Of a stretch of DNA of 64,000 nucleotides, positions 34,686 through 47,320 are shown piece after piece. Source of the stretch: Ricinus communis (lineage: Eukaryota > Streptophyta > Magnoliopsida > Malpighiales > Euphorbiaceae). The notes beneath the pieces are model-generated. The model was not told where the DNA came from. It worked only from the letters and a program-made list of their open reading frames with translations, and ran no database searches. The stretch is from contig NC_063265.1 in the NCBI RefSeq assembly GCF_019578655.1, forward strand, positions 21,438,285-21,502,284. Direction: 5' to 3'. Every line of letters starts with the position of its first letter. Positions within the stretch are counted from its first letter, which is position 1. Both the position numbers and the translations under genes were made by a program.

Positions 34686-37526
34686 TGTAACACCCGGAAT
34701 TTTTATATATTTAATAATGAATTTTTATTTAAGTTAATTTTAGCTTCATTATTATTGGGTTTAATTTGAAATGATTTAATGAAAAATTTAATATTAATCA
34801 AATAAATGAGTTATTTTCTATACCCAATTAGTTTGAAATTTTAAGTAATTATTCAAGTAAATTATTTGAGAAATGATTATATTTTGGTTATTCAATTTTT
34901 TTTTTCCAAATGCATATTTATATAAGTAAAATTATATATTGGAAAATTTTGGAAGAAATTATAAAGGATGTTTTAATAAAAGAATTTGGAGAAAATTGGT
35001 ATTATAATTGATTAGTAGTATTAAATTTTAAGTTGGAATTTGATTATTTAATTTAATTGTGTGTTAGGACTAAATTGGAAATTTATTTTGGAATAAGGAT
35101 TGAAAGTATAATGTTATTTTTATGGGGTTTTAATGGAAATTTGTGAGCTTGGTATTTTTGTAAATAAATATGTCAGTCAGGGGTATTTTTGTAATTATGT
35201 ATTTTTAATAATTCGGTTTTGGCCCAAATTAAATAGTTAGGGGCTTAATTGAAAGGCTAAAAAGAAGTTTGGGGGTCAAATTGGAATTCTGCGGGATGAA
35301 ATTGTAAGTAATTAAGAAAATTGAGGGACCAAGTTGTAATAAGGAAAAGTTCAGGGGCCTAATGTCGATATTGAAAGAAATGGAATCGGGGAGAGAGAAA
35401 GTAGAGAGAGAGAGAGAAACGGTAGAGAGAGAGGGACAGCGCCTATAGTCGTCGTGGGCAACTCAGGCGCAGTGGGAGCAGGATGGCGGCCTTGGGCGAC
35501 TCCGTGAGCAGCGAGGCTGGCGGGGAATCGCGACGGTGGGCACGAAGGCCATTGTCAGTTGTTCTTCGTGCCTTTCTACGCGCCGGGATCTCCTTGAGAG
35601 GCTTCCTTTTGCCGCATGGTTTTGCTTTTGTCCGGAGGAGAGTTCCGGCCGCCGAGAGTTTTGGTTTTTCGAGCTCCCGTCCGGCGGAGGATGGACGATC
35701 GAAGGGCATATCCCGACTCTCCTCATCTCAAGCTTCAAATGGCACCGGTTTGGTGGCGATCGGGCTCCCGTTGCAATAGGCCTACGTGATCGTCTCGAAA
35801 TCTCTCCGGACGATCGAGTGTCGGATCGGAAAATCGAAGGTGGATCGCCACGCGTTGTCAGGAGTCCAATGGTGTGTTCGGATCGTCGATCGGACTCCCA
35901 TGAAGACTCGAGCGGCGATCGAGCTTCTCGGTAATTATCTTTGGCCCGTTAATTTTGGAATTCTTGGTTTAATTGTGTCTAATGGTTTATATTGAGTATT
36001 TGATGTTATTGTGAGTCAAAATAATTGTCCATGTCGGTCATTGCACGCTCGCTTGTTTTCAGGTCATGTGCGAGTCGAGAGATAGTGAAGTTCGGGGACC
36101 CGACTCCCGTTGTTTAAATTGTTGGATATTAGAAGTGTTCTTCCCGGCAGTCCTGGACCCGCTTTTACGGGGTAATGTTCGTGTTGTAGAGGAGGTTCGC
36201 GATTTTCGGTGAATTCTCCCGAGTCGAGATTCTGCGATCAGTCCAGAGTCAGAACCTAGGATTAAAGATCGATTGTTTCAGCGTTTTGATAAATTGTTTT
36301 CCGTGACTAGATTGTCCGTTTGTTCGGCTCGCTCCAACCGAGGCACCAGAGCAGAGCTAGGAGGTCGCCAAACCTGTGAGTTAAAGTCATATATCGCTTA
36401 CGCACGTGTCATGCATTAAATTTGATTTACACTCATGAATATTTATTTGCAATTTCAATTTTTATTTAATTATTATTATTATCATTTGCATGATGCTTTT
36501 AATTACTATTTAAATATGTTTTTCCTTTATTACCAATTTTAATATTGCATGATGACTCAGGATGGGACGGTAGTAGAACATAGGAGTTGGATGAGTGTCC
36601 TAATATAATCTGAGAGAGATAGGGAAAGGGTAAAGAGGTAAAAATTTTAAGAAAGAAAGATTAGGACGCCCTCAGTCGACGCCGCTCTCGGGCATAGTAG
36701 AGTGCTTTTGGGAGTAAGGTCCCGGAGCATTGCTCTGGCGCCCGCTTATTTGGAAATTTAAGTGACCGGTGGAGGTAAGGTCCCTGGTCGAGCTATGCCT
36801 CCGTCGCCGATCTTATTGGATAAGATAGCCGAAAGGCTAAGGCCGAGAGTTAAGACCGGACAGGGTAAGGTCCGGTCGAGCTTTGCTCTCAGCAAATCAC
36901 TGTTGGAATGAGAGGTTTGAGATGATAGAGTTGAGGTTAGTTGAGACATAAGTGTTGAAATAATCAAGATTTTAGAGTTGGGATTAGAGTTCTAAGTACT
37001 CCGTCCCGTTGCATGTAGAATAAATTTTGTTTAAGCATGGCATGACACATATGTTTTAACATGACACGTATGGTTCGCGTGATTTATTAATTATTTTAAA
37101 ATTTAATAAGGTGACATTGAGATATTTGAAACTGTTATAGATATATGATTTTAACTCATTCTAGACCCATACCATTTTCTACTCTTTCATATTCGTGACC
37201 TAGTCCTCTCGCGACTCTTATTCAACCCGACTCCTTCATCATCGGGTGATGTATTTGATTTGGTATGTAAATTGGTAAATCTTAGATTTTCCGTAGTCGA
37301 GATGTATCAGCTTGTAAATTTTCGAGTTTCGTGTCCTCAGTTCTTATGGCGACCGATTAAATTATGTAAAATGTAGCATTTAAGATAATTTGTGGCTTTA
37401 TTAATATTAAGTTGAGATGAGATTTGTTTAAATCAGTGAGTGTCAGGCTTACTACGGGTTTCGGTGGCCTTAAGCCTACCCATTACCTAGGTCGGTCCAC
37501 CACGGCCCACAGGTGGGGTCGTCACA
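34686..37526 (+). repeat. Element II 5' LTR
   Basis: TGTAACACCCGG...GTCGTCACA; the terminal GTGACA is altered to GTCACA. The GC-rich island lies at about 35380-35940 and the motif cluster at about 36665-36895. ORFs at 35443-35995 are overlapping island frames. Confidence 0.92.
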
Positions 37527-37530
37527 AAGT

Positions 37531-37542
37531 TGGTATCAGATC
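37531..37542 (+). other. Primer-binding site, element II
   Basis: TGGTATCAGATC, one base different from the tRNA-iMet site in element I. Confidence 0.85.
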
Positions 37543-38589
37543 TTAGGTTTAGATTTCCTTCTACCTAAGTTAAGATTTTTCTTGGTACTGCGGAGTTAGG
37601 ATCATGTCTTTCTTGTTGTTTTCATTGACTCTAGTGTCTCAGCCTTCACTGTTAGAGAGTCAGTCTTTCCTTTCTTGTAAGCTTGTCCTTGGGCGCCGTA
37701 GAATGTGCCTTGTAGTGATGGGAAGATCCGAAGCACGATAGACTCGTCTTTCTTCGTTGATTAGTGCGGGCACCGCCTTTAGAAGCTTTGATCGTGGTTT
37801 CGATGGTGGGCGCCGCCAACTTTAGTGTAGCGTGGTTGCGGTGCGTGTCATGGGCCCGTCATCGATCGTGCATCGCTTATCGAGTAGCGCTTGAAAGTTA
37901 GTGCCAGGAAGTCGAGCGGATGTCGGCCTATTATGGTTGAGTTTGTGGTTGTAAGAAGCTTAAGAAGGTGGCGTGAGTGTTTTCGACGGAATCCGAGAGA
38001 AACTTGCGAACATTATCTATTTTTCTAAGTAGAACAAGTGTTTTAAAATACAATGTTGCTTCAGACCTGTAAGAATGCATTATGGCATTTCAACGTTAGG
38101 CATGCATAAATTCATTTTAGGACATGCATCATACATTGTGCATTCTGACCCTTGGTGATAGGGGCATCATCACCCTGACAGCGATATTGTAAAATTTTAT
38201 ATAAAGAAATGGCTAAAGGTTTTACGATTTTATAAAAGTATTTTCCAAGATAATAAAGCTTTTATTAGTGATGATTATAAAGTAAATAAATAAGTAAATT
38301 TTTCAAAGTAAATAGTGTTAGCTTGAGAATTCTCTGGATGACGAGTTGAGTTGTTGAGAGTGAGTATGTGGAGGCCCCATGTTAGATTATAAGGGAGGCT
38401 TTTGGATTTTAGTCAAGGAGGAATCTTGTGTCGGGATGGCATGGGTCGGGTTGATGCGATCGGATGGATGTTATGTCGAGGGATGATGTGATGTGGATGT
38501 TAAGAATTTTCTCGCGTGTGTAAGGACACGCCATTAGGAAGAAAATTTGATGAGTGGATTTTGGCAGGGATCGAATTGGCCCTTCTTGT

Positions 38590-38960
38590 GTGGGAAACCC
38601 TTGGTTTTGTCGGCAGGTTGGTGAGGTGGAATGTAAGTTGGACTTGCCGCCAAGTAATGTTCTCTGAGGTCAAATCCAGTTGTTCGTAAGTTTGAGCTGA
38701 GGAAGTGTATTTTCGATCTTTGCTCGTGTTGGACCCTTATTGTGTGGAAGCAAGTGAACATTTGGTTTCCGAGGAGTAGTAAGTGAGGATCGCGGATTTT
38801 CAGGTTCGCCAGTTTTATTTAAGGGTTTTGTCGATGAGTCTTGTGGTTTAGTTTATTTCTGCCGAGGAAAGTTCTCTAGAAGCCGAATGGAGATGAGAGG
38901 TTCCTAATTAGTTTCAGTCTTAGAGTGTAGCCCCTTTTCTTTTAAAATTCGAGGTCGAAT
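38590..38960 (+). pseudogene. Integrase C-terminal remnant in element II
   Basis: RQVGEVECKLDLPPSNVL is visible near 38600-38665, followed by a decayed VLDPYCVEASEHLVSEE-type segment near 38725-38780. It corresponds position for position to the relic in element I, so the same deletion derivative gave rise to both. Confidence 0.75.
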
Positions 38961-38975
38961 TTTTTTAAGGGAGAA

Positions 38976-41830
38976 TGTAACACCGGAATTTTTATATATT
39001 TAATAATGAGTTTTTATTTAAGTTAATTTTAGCTTCATTATTATTGGGTTTAATTTGAAATGATTTAATGAAAAATTTAATGTTAATCAAATAAATGAGT
39101 TATTTTCTATACTCAATTAGTTTGAAATTTTAAGAAATTATTCAAGTAAATTATTTGAGAAATGATTATATTTTGGTTATTCAAATTTTTTTTTCCAAAT
39201 GCATATTTATATAAGTAAAATTATATATTGGAAAATTTTGAAAGAAATTATAAAGGATGTTTTAATAAAAGAATTTTGAGAAAATTGGTATTATAATTGA
39301 TTAGTAGTATTAAATTTTAAGTTGGAATTTGATTATTTAATTTAATTGTGTATTAGGACTAAATTGAAAATTTATTTTGGAATAAGGATTGAAAGTATAA
39401 TGTTATTTTTATGGGGTTTAAATGGAAATTTGTGAGTTTGGTATTTTTGTAAATAAATATGTCGATCAGGGGTATTTTTGTAATTGTGTATTTTCAATAA
39501 TTCGGTTTTGGCCCAAATTAAATAGTTAGGGGCTTAATTGAAAGGCTAAAAAGAAGTTTGGGGGTCAAATTGAAATTCTGCGGGATGAAATTGTAAGTAA
39601 TTAAGAAAGTTGAGGGACCAAGTTGTAATAAGGAAAAGTTCGGGGGCCTAATGTCGATATTGAAAGAAATGGAATCGGGGAGAGAGAAAGTAGAGAGAGA
39701 GACACACAGAGGAGAGAGAGAAGAGAGAAGCAGTCGCGCGTCTCAACCGGTCAAACTCTCTGTTGCAGCAATCCGCTCACAATCCGAGATAGTGAAGATG
39801 CTGGCGGGCTGAATCCCATGTGGCTTTGAGGCGGCGGTATGACTTCGGCAAGGATCATCTGGTGGCGATCAACTCCCTTGGAGAGCTTCCTTTCGGCCGC
39901 TTGTTTGGTTGAGGAGGAGAGTTCAAGTGGAAGGCACCGGAGGTTTTTGGATTTTTGGCCGAGCTCCGTGAGGATGGACGATCGGAGGGCATATCCCGAC
40001 TCTCCTCATCTCAAGCTTGAAATGGCACCGGTTTGGTGGCGATCGGGCTCTGTTTGATCGTCAGTAAATCTCTCGGACGATCGAGTCTCGGATCCGAAAA
40101 TCGAAGGGATCGCCATCGCCGTCAGAGTCCAATGGTGTGTTCGGATCGTCGACGGACTCCCGTAGGATAGGCGGCGGAGTCGGAGCTCGATGAATTATCT
40201 TTGGCCCGTTAATTTTGGAATTCTTGGTTTAATTGTGTCTAATGGTTTATATTGAGTATTTGATGTTATTGTGAGTCAAAATAATTATGCCTGCGGTTGC
40301 TGCTTTTTGTCAGGTTTGGGTGAGCTCGGGAGATAGTGAAGTTTGGGGACCCGACTCCCGTTGTTTAAATTGTTGGATATTGGAAGTGTTCTTCTGGAAG
40401 GTCCTGGACCCGTTTTTACGGGGGGTAATGTTCGTGTTGTAGAGGAGGTTCTGCCGGATTTTCAGTAGAATTCTCCTAAGTCGAGATTCTTAGACAGTTA
40501 GTCCTAGGAGTCTAAACCTAGGATTAAAGATCGATTGTTTCAGCGTTTTGATAAATTGTTTCCGTGACTAGATTGTTCGTTTGTTCGGCTCGCTCCAACC
40601 GAGGCACCGGAGCAGAGCTAGGAGGTCGCCAAACCTGTGAGTTAAAGTCATATATCGCTTACGCACGTGTCATGCATAAAATTTGATTTGCTACTGTGAA
40701 TATTTATTTGCAATTTCAATTTTTCATTTAATTATTATTATTATCATTTGCATGATGCTTTTAATTACTATTTAAATATGTTTTTCCTTTATTACCAATT
40801 TTAATATTGCATGATGACTCAGGATGTGACGGCAGTAGAACATAGGAGTTGGATGAGTGTCCCAATATAATCTGAGAGAGATAGGGAAAGGGTAAAGAGG
40901 TAAAAATTTTAAGAAAGAAAGATTAGGACCTGCCCTGGTCGAGCATCGCTCTCTGGGCTTAGTAGAGTGTGGTTGCCGGAGTAAAGGTCCCTGGTCGAGC
41001 ATTGCTCTCTGGCTTATTTGGAAATTTAAGTGAACAGATCGGAGGTAAGGTCCACAGTCGAGCTATGCTCTCTGGGCGATCTTATTGGATAAGAGGCCGA
41101 AAAGGCTAATGTCCGAGGAGTTAAGTGGACGACCTGGAAGTAAGGTCCTGGTCGAGCTTTGCTCTCTCGGGCGCCAGTCTGTTGGAATGAGAGATTTGAG
41201 ATGATAGAGTTGAGGTTAGTTGAGACATAAGTGTTGAAATAATCAAGATTTTAGAGTTGGGATTAGAGTTCTACTGAAGTACTCCGTCCCGTTGCATGTG
41301 GAATAAATTTTGTTTAAGCATGGCATGACACATATGTTTTAACATGACACGTATGGTTCGCGTGATTTATTAATTATTTTAAAATTTAATAAGGTGACAT
41401 TGAGATATTTGAAACGTATAGGTATATGATTTTAACTCACTCGAGGACCGACATTTGTCGGTCATTTTTATTTTTCAGATTCGTGATCGATAGTCCTCTC
41501 ATGACTCTTATTCAAAGAATCCAAACTCCTTCATCATCGGGTGATGTATTTGATTTGGTATGTAAATTGGTAAATCTTAGATTCTCCGCAGTAGTAATAG
41601 TAGATGTATCAGTTGTAAATTTTCTGAGTTTCAGGTCTCGCCTAGTTCTTTTGGCAGACCGATTAAATTATGTAAAATGTAGCATTTAAGATAATTTGTG
41701 GCTTTATTAATATTAATTTGAGATGAGATTTGTTTAAATCAGTGAGTGTCAGACTTACTACGGGTTTCGGTGGCCTTAAGCCTACCCATTCCCTAGTGCC
41801 GGTCACGGGCCCACGGGTGGGGTCGTGACA
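38976..41830 (+). repeat. Element II 3' LTR
   Basis: TGTAACACCGG...GTCGTGACA, preceded by the polypurine tract AAGGGAGAA (38967-38975). The GC-rich island lies at about 39660-40200 and the motif cluster at about 40930-41175. ORFs at 39839-40057 and 40772-41002 are not treated as genes. Confidence 0.92.
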
Positions 41831-41835
41831 TTAAT

Positions 41836-43299
41836 TTTCTCCCCATATGAGTATATTAATTAAATTATATATTTGAAAGTTATGAAAGAAAAAGTAAATA
41901 ATATTTTTATAAAAGAATTTATTAGAGAATAATAAATTTTAATTAGCTAATGGTGTTAATTTTAATTGAAAAATAGTTAGTAAATTGATTAATTAAGTTA
42001 ATTAAGTGTTAGGATTAAATTGACAATAAATTTTGGAATAAGGAATAAAAATATAATTGCTTTAATTTGGGGTTTTAAATGAAAATTTATATGGTTGATA
42101 TTTTTATAATTAAATATGTCGGTAAGGACATTTTAATAATTTTACATTTAAAAGCAATGGTAAATAAGTAATTTTATATTTTCAATAATTGTAACTTGAC
42201 CCAAATTAAAAAGTTAGGGGCTAAATTGAAAAGCTAAAGAAAATTTGAAGGGTTAATCATGAATTTTACAATGGGGAAATTATTGGTAATTAAAAAGTTG
42301 AGGGACTAAATGGTAAAGAAGAAAAGTTCAGGGACCAAATGTCGATAAGAGAAAGGAAAAGAAAGAAAGAAAAAGAAAGAGGAAGGACATAGACCATGAG
42401 GAGAGAAAGAAGGAGGAAAGAGCCGCTCGCATCATCAATATCGGTGGGCGGTGGCAGGCAATGGAGCTTTGTTTAGTATGAAAGACGTTGGCGAGCTGAG
42501 GTCGGCTCGAGGCACCTAGAGGTCGTCGAATGTGGAAGCGGGTAGAGGCCTTGGCATAGCCACCATCAGCTTCCTTGCCATTGCGCGTTGCATCCAGACC
42601 CAGCATCGCCGGTAGCCTCCAGAGCCACTATTTTTGGTGGCAAACGACTCCTCTCGATCCGAGCTTCATTTCGGCGGTGATAGTGACACAAATGGAAGTT
42701 TGTGGTGCAGAGAGAGAGTAGGGGTAATCGTAATTTTGGGTATTTTCCCGCGAGTACCGGAGAGGGATGGCCAATCAGAGGATATATCCGGACTTCCCTC
42801 AACTCAAGCTTTCCAATAACACCCGTTTTGGCGGTGATTGGACTCCGTTTGAAAATCGACGGCCGAGATCGTCCGTAGATTTCTTCAAATGATCGAAGGT
42901 TGGATCGAAAGATTGGATGCTGGAATAATTATCAGCATGTTGTTTCGAGTTCGTAGGAGCGCTCGGATCATCGATCGGACTCCGGCGGCTGGAGGCGAGT
43001 CGACCGAGTGATCAAGCGCCTCGGTAATTCTCTAGCCCGATGATTTTATAGTTTGTTGAGAAAAATTATATGATTAATTATTGTGTTTAGCATTAGAAAA
43101 ATTATATGGGGTTTGTTTGTCGAATAATAAATTGTCGGACCGTCTGCGAATAATCGTAATTTGTAATGTGTGGCGGAGTCGGGAAAAATAATGAAGTCTT
43201 GGTGACCCGACTCTTGTTAAATAAATTGTTGGAATCTGAAGTGTTTTCCCGGTGAGAATTTACCCGAGTCGAAATTCTTGAGCGCTAATTCTAGGAGTC
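41836..43299 (+). repeat. Outer solo LTR, piece 2
   Basis: It continues the outer LTR after the TSD of element II. AATTATATATTTGAAAGTTATG here matches the AATTATATATTGGAAAATT of other copies, and the GC-rich island lies at about 42360-43030. It ends CTAGGAGTC, where the minus-strand LTR interrupts. Confidence 0.85.
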
Positions 43300-46184
43300 T
43301 GGGCCCGTGACTGGCACTAGGGAATGGGTAGGCTTAAGGCCACCGAAACCCGTAGTAAGCCTGACACTCACTGATTTAAATAAATCTCATCTCAAATTAA
43401 TATTATTAAAACCTCAATTTATCTTAATAGTTACACTTTACAAAATTACTTCGGAAAAAACTAGGCGAGACCAAGCTCGGAAAAATTACAACTGATACAT
43501 TTACTATTACTACTCACGGAGAATCTAAGATCTACCAATTTACATACCAAATCAAATACATCACCCGATGATGAAGGAGTCAGGTCGAATAAGAGTCGCG
43601 AGAGGACTAAATCCGAGTTAAAATCAAATAATCCTGGGGACTATTGCATTCTTCTCGGAAAATATAGATTATTCAAATCGATATCAAACCATGCTCGTAA
43701 ATACAAATCACATTATAATCATACCCTATTACTTTCTTCACGGAAAATATTAATCATTCGAATCAATATACCAACCATGCACGTAAATAAAATCCATATT
43801 ATAATCATACCGTAATAAATAAATAAATGAATAAATAAAAATATATTTTTACTTTTACGGGATGAGTGGCTCAAGAGAACCCTAACCCCAAATTCTAAAT
43901 GCATTTTGGCTCTCTTAATCTAATAAGACTGGCTTGAGAGCAATGCTCGACAGGGACCTTACCTCCCGAACACTTGAATTCCAAATAAGCCGGCCAGAGA
44001 GCAATGCTCGGCGGGGGACCTTACCTCCTAATTTACTCAAATCAGAGCCATGCTCGGCCAGGCAAACCCATAAATATCTTATTACATGTCCATGATCATT
44101 CTGCCGGCATGTTCTACAAGCCACGTTTCCAAAGACACAATCATCCATTTAATAAATATCATTATCCGATGAACTCAACCAACACATATCGGAAATAAAG
44201 ATTAAAGATCTAAGGTAAAACAACGTGCAATTTGTGAGGGAAAAAATAATAACGTTTATCTTATTATAACATACTAATAATAATATTTATATTATTTCAA
44301 ATATTAATAATTAAGTGAAATCATTTATTTTCGATACTAATAATCATATTAAGCACAAATTCTAAATAGCATATTAAAATCGGACTAGCAATAGCGCAAA
44401 GATTAAATGACTTTAACTCACGGGTTTGGCGACCTCCTAGCTCCCGCCTCCTAGAGCGAAGCCAACCGACCATCTAGTCACGGAAAACAATTTATCAAAA
44501 CGCTGAAACAATCGATCATTAATCCTAGGTCTAGACTCCTGGGGTACGTAGAATCTCGACTCGGGAGAATTCTATCGAAAATCCGGCAGAACCTCCCCTA
44601 CAACACGAGCATTACCCCCCCGTAAAAACGGGTCCAGGACCTGCCAGAAAAACACTCCAAATATCCAACAATTAAAACAACGGGAGTCGGGTCCCCAAAC
44701 TTCACTATTTCCCGACTCCGCCACACAGCACAGAATACGAGGTAGGCAAACTGACAGACAATTATTTTTGACTCACAATATCATCAAATACTCAATACCA
44801 TCCAATAGACACAATTAAACCAAGAATTTCTAAAATTAACGGGCCAAAGAAAATTACCGAGACGCTCGATCGCTCGGTCGACTCGCCTCCAGCCGCCGGA
44901 GTCCGATCGACGATCCGAACACACCATCGGACTCACAACGACGCGCTGATGACGATCCCCGCTTCCGATTTTCCGATCTGACACCCGATCATCCTGAGAA
45001 ATTTGCGGACGATCTCGACCGTCGATTCGCAAACGAAGCCCGATCGCCACGAAATCAGTGCCAATGCGAAGCTTGAGATGAGGAGAGTCGGGATACATCC
45101 TCCGATCATCCATCCTCCGCCGGAGCTCGCCGGAAAAGCACAAAAATGCGGCTGCCTCCACTTCGCCGGAACTCTCTCCTCCGGCCACCAAAACCGACGC
45201 CGCTACCGCCAAAAGGAAGCTCTCTCCAAGGGGAGCCGATCGCCACCAAGATAGGCCGGAAACGGCCGGAACGACGCTCGGAAGCCGCTGCTCTTTCTCT
45301 CCTTGCGATTCTGCCACCTCACGCTGCCGCTTTTGTCGCTGCTGCTGCGCTCGCCGACGCCAGCAGCGCCTTCGGCCGGCATCGCACGCCCGGCAGTCGG
45401 CCGCCACCGGCTGACGACGCAGCACCCGACTCCTCCTTCTTCACGCGCGACGCCCGCTTTCTCTCTCTCTTCCTCTCTTCTTCCCCGATTTCTTTCCCTT
45501 CAATATCGACATTTGACCCCTGAACTTTTCCTTATTACAATTTGGTCCCTCAACTTCCTTAATTATTTACAATTTCATTCATCAAAATTCCAATTTAACC
45601 CCCAAACTTTCCTTTAGCCCTTCAATTAAGCCCTTAACTAATTAATTTGGGCCAAATCCGAATTATTGAAAATACACAATTACAAAAATACCCCTGACCG
45701 ACATATTTATTTATAAAAATACCAAGCTCACAAATTTCCATTAAAACCCCATAAAAATAACATTATACTTTCAATCCTTATACCAAAATAAATTTCCAAT
45801 TTAGTCCTAACATACAATTAAATTAAATAATCAATTTCCAACTTAAAATTTAATACTACTAATCAATTATAATACCAATTTTCTCAAAATTCTTTTATAA
45901 AAACATCCCTTACAATTTCTATCATAATTTTCCAATATATAATTTTATTTATATAAATATGCATTTGGGAAAATTTGAATAACCAAAATATAATCATTTC
46001 TCAAATAGTTTACTTGAATAATTTCTTAAAATTTCAAACTAATTGGGTATAGAAAATAACTCATTTATTTGATTAATATTAAATTTTTCATTAAATCATT
46101 TCAAATTAAACCCAATAATAATGAAGCTAAAATTAACTTAAATAAAAACTCATTATTAAATATATAAAAATTCCGGGTGTTACA
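43300..46184 (-). mobile_element. Minus-strand solo gypsy LTR inserted in the outer LTR
   Basis: A 2885-bp LTR in reverse orientation. Its plus-strand right edge GGGTGTTACA (to 46184) is the intact LTR start. Its left edge begins TGGGCCCGTGAC, so the terminal 17 bp (TGTCACGACCCCACCCG in intact copies) have been lost together with the left TSD copy. Its GC-rich island (about 44840-45500) holds the longest open frame of the family, 44784-45425 on the minus strand (213 codons). Removing the insert rejoins GGAGTC to TAAGCCTAG, as in uninterrupted relatives. Confidence 0.88.
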
Positions 46185-47320
46185 TAAGCCTAGTGTTATT
46201 TATCAAATGTTTTACTTTTCTGATTGAATTGTTTCCCTGATTAGATAAATCTGTCAATTTGGCTCGCTAGGAGGTCGTCAGAACTGTGAGTTAAAATCAT
46301 ATATCTGTTTACATGTATCATGCTAAGATTTTACATAATAGTTTTAATTTAATGATTTAATATTTTAATTATTTATTTAATTACTATTCATATATGTATC
46401 GTTTTCTGCATCAATGCTATTGTAAATGCATATTGACTCGGGATGAGACAACAGTAGAATATGCCACCTGATGGGTTGCATCAGGACCGCATGCGCACCG
46501 ATATGAATCCGAGACATATAGTAAAAGGTAAATTTAAAAATGTAAATTTAGGACTTGCCCTAGTCGAGTTTAACTCTCTAGGCTGAGTAGAGTGAGTTTG
46601 CCGGATTTAAGGTCCCTCGTTGAGCATTGCTCTCTGGGCGTCGGCTTTATTGGAAATTCAAGTGATCAGATTGGATTTAAGGACCTTGGTCGAGCTTCGC
46701 TCTCTAGGCGCTAGTTCTGTTGGAATGAGGGAGACGAAAGGCTAAGACTATTAGTGATAGGGTTATGGTTCTACTGAGGTACTCTGTCCCGTAGTATGTG
46801 AAATTTATTTTATAGAAGCATGGCATGATACATGTTTTTGCATGACTTAGTATTTTATTTTAAATTAAACAAATGCTTTACTGAAGTAGTTGTATTCATT
46901 TTTGGATATATGATTTTACCTCACTCTCAAGACTGACAGTCTTAATTTTACTATTTTTCAAGTGTTGTTAGCTTTTCTGTAGTTTTTTTCTTTAGCAGCC
47001 CAAGTCCTTCATCTTCAAGTTAATGTAACTAATTTTTAGTATGTTTGACTTTTAAACTTCTAGAATCTTCACAGTAGAAATTTCAGACTTTAATTTTGAA
47101 ATTTTATGTAAATTCAGATCTTGCCTATTTATGATGGTAGACCAAATTTTAAATGTAGTATCTGATGGCTAAAGGTTAATTGTGGAAATGTGCCAATGGT
47201 TAGAGTCTGTATTGCATTTTGTTTGAGTTAGTGAACGGTTAGGCTTATTACAGGACTTGGTGGCCTTACGCCTGCCCATTCCTTAGTGCCGGTCATGGGC
47301 CCACAGATTGGGTTGTGATA
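46185..47320 (+). repeat. Outer solo LTR, piece 3
   Basis: The 3' 1136 bp of the outer LTR, with the motif cluster at about 46565-46715 and a GCCACCTGATGGGTTGCATC segment shared with the LTR at 17625-20202. It ends TGTGATA, an altered CGTGACA. Confidence 0.85.

Larger units (their letters stand above)
34686..41830 (+). mobile_element. Full-length non-autonomous Ty3/gypsy element (element II)
   Basis: A 7145-bp element with LTRs at 34686-37526 (2841 bp) and 38976-41830 (2855 bp) and a 1449-bp interior. Perfect 5-bp TSD TTAAT lies at 34681-34685 and 41831-41835. The interior is homologous to that of element I (for example TAAGATTTTTCTTGGTACTG after both primer-binding sites). It likewise lacks gag-pol except for an integrase tail. 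The primer-binding site has a mutation. The insertion lies inside the outer solo LTR, so it is younger than that LTR. Confidence 0.93.
34452..47320 (+). mobile_element. Gypsy solo LTR with nested insertions (insertion into copia)
   Basis: The outer LTR starts TGTAATACTCG (34452) and ends GGTTGTGATA (47320). Flanking repeats GATGG (34447-34451) and GATAG (47321-47325) are a 5-bp TSD with one mismatch. Its own sequence survives in three pieces: 34452-34685, 41836-43299 and 46185-47320. Joined, they total 2834 bp, the normal LTR length of the family, so the outer insertion is a solo LTR. Its subfamily resembles the LTR at 17625-20202. Confidence 0.9.

Noticed and set aside
44784..45425. 213-codon minus-strand ORF
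   Set aside because: The longest of the LTR-island frames. It is kept as a finding about the family but not as a gene, because other copies break it and no known domain is visible.
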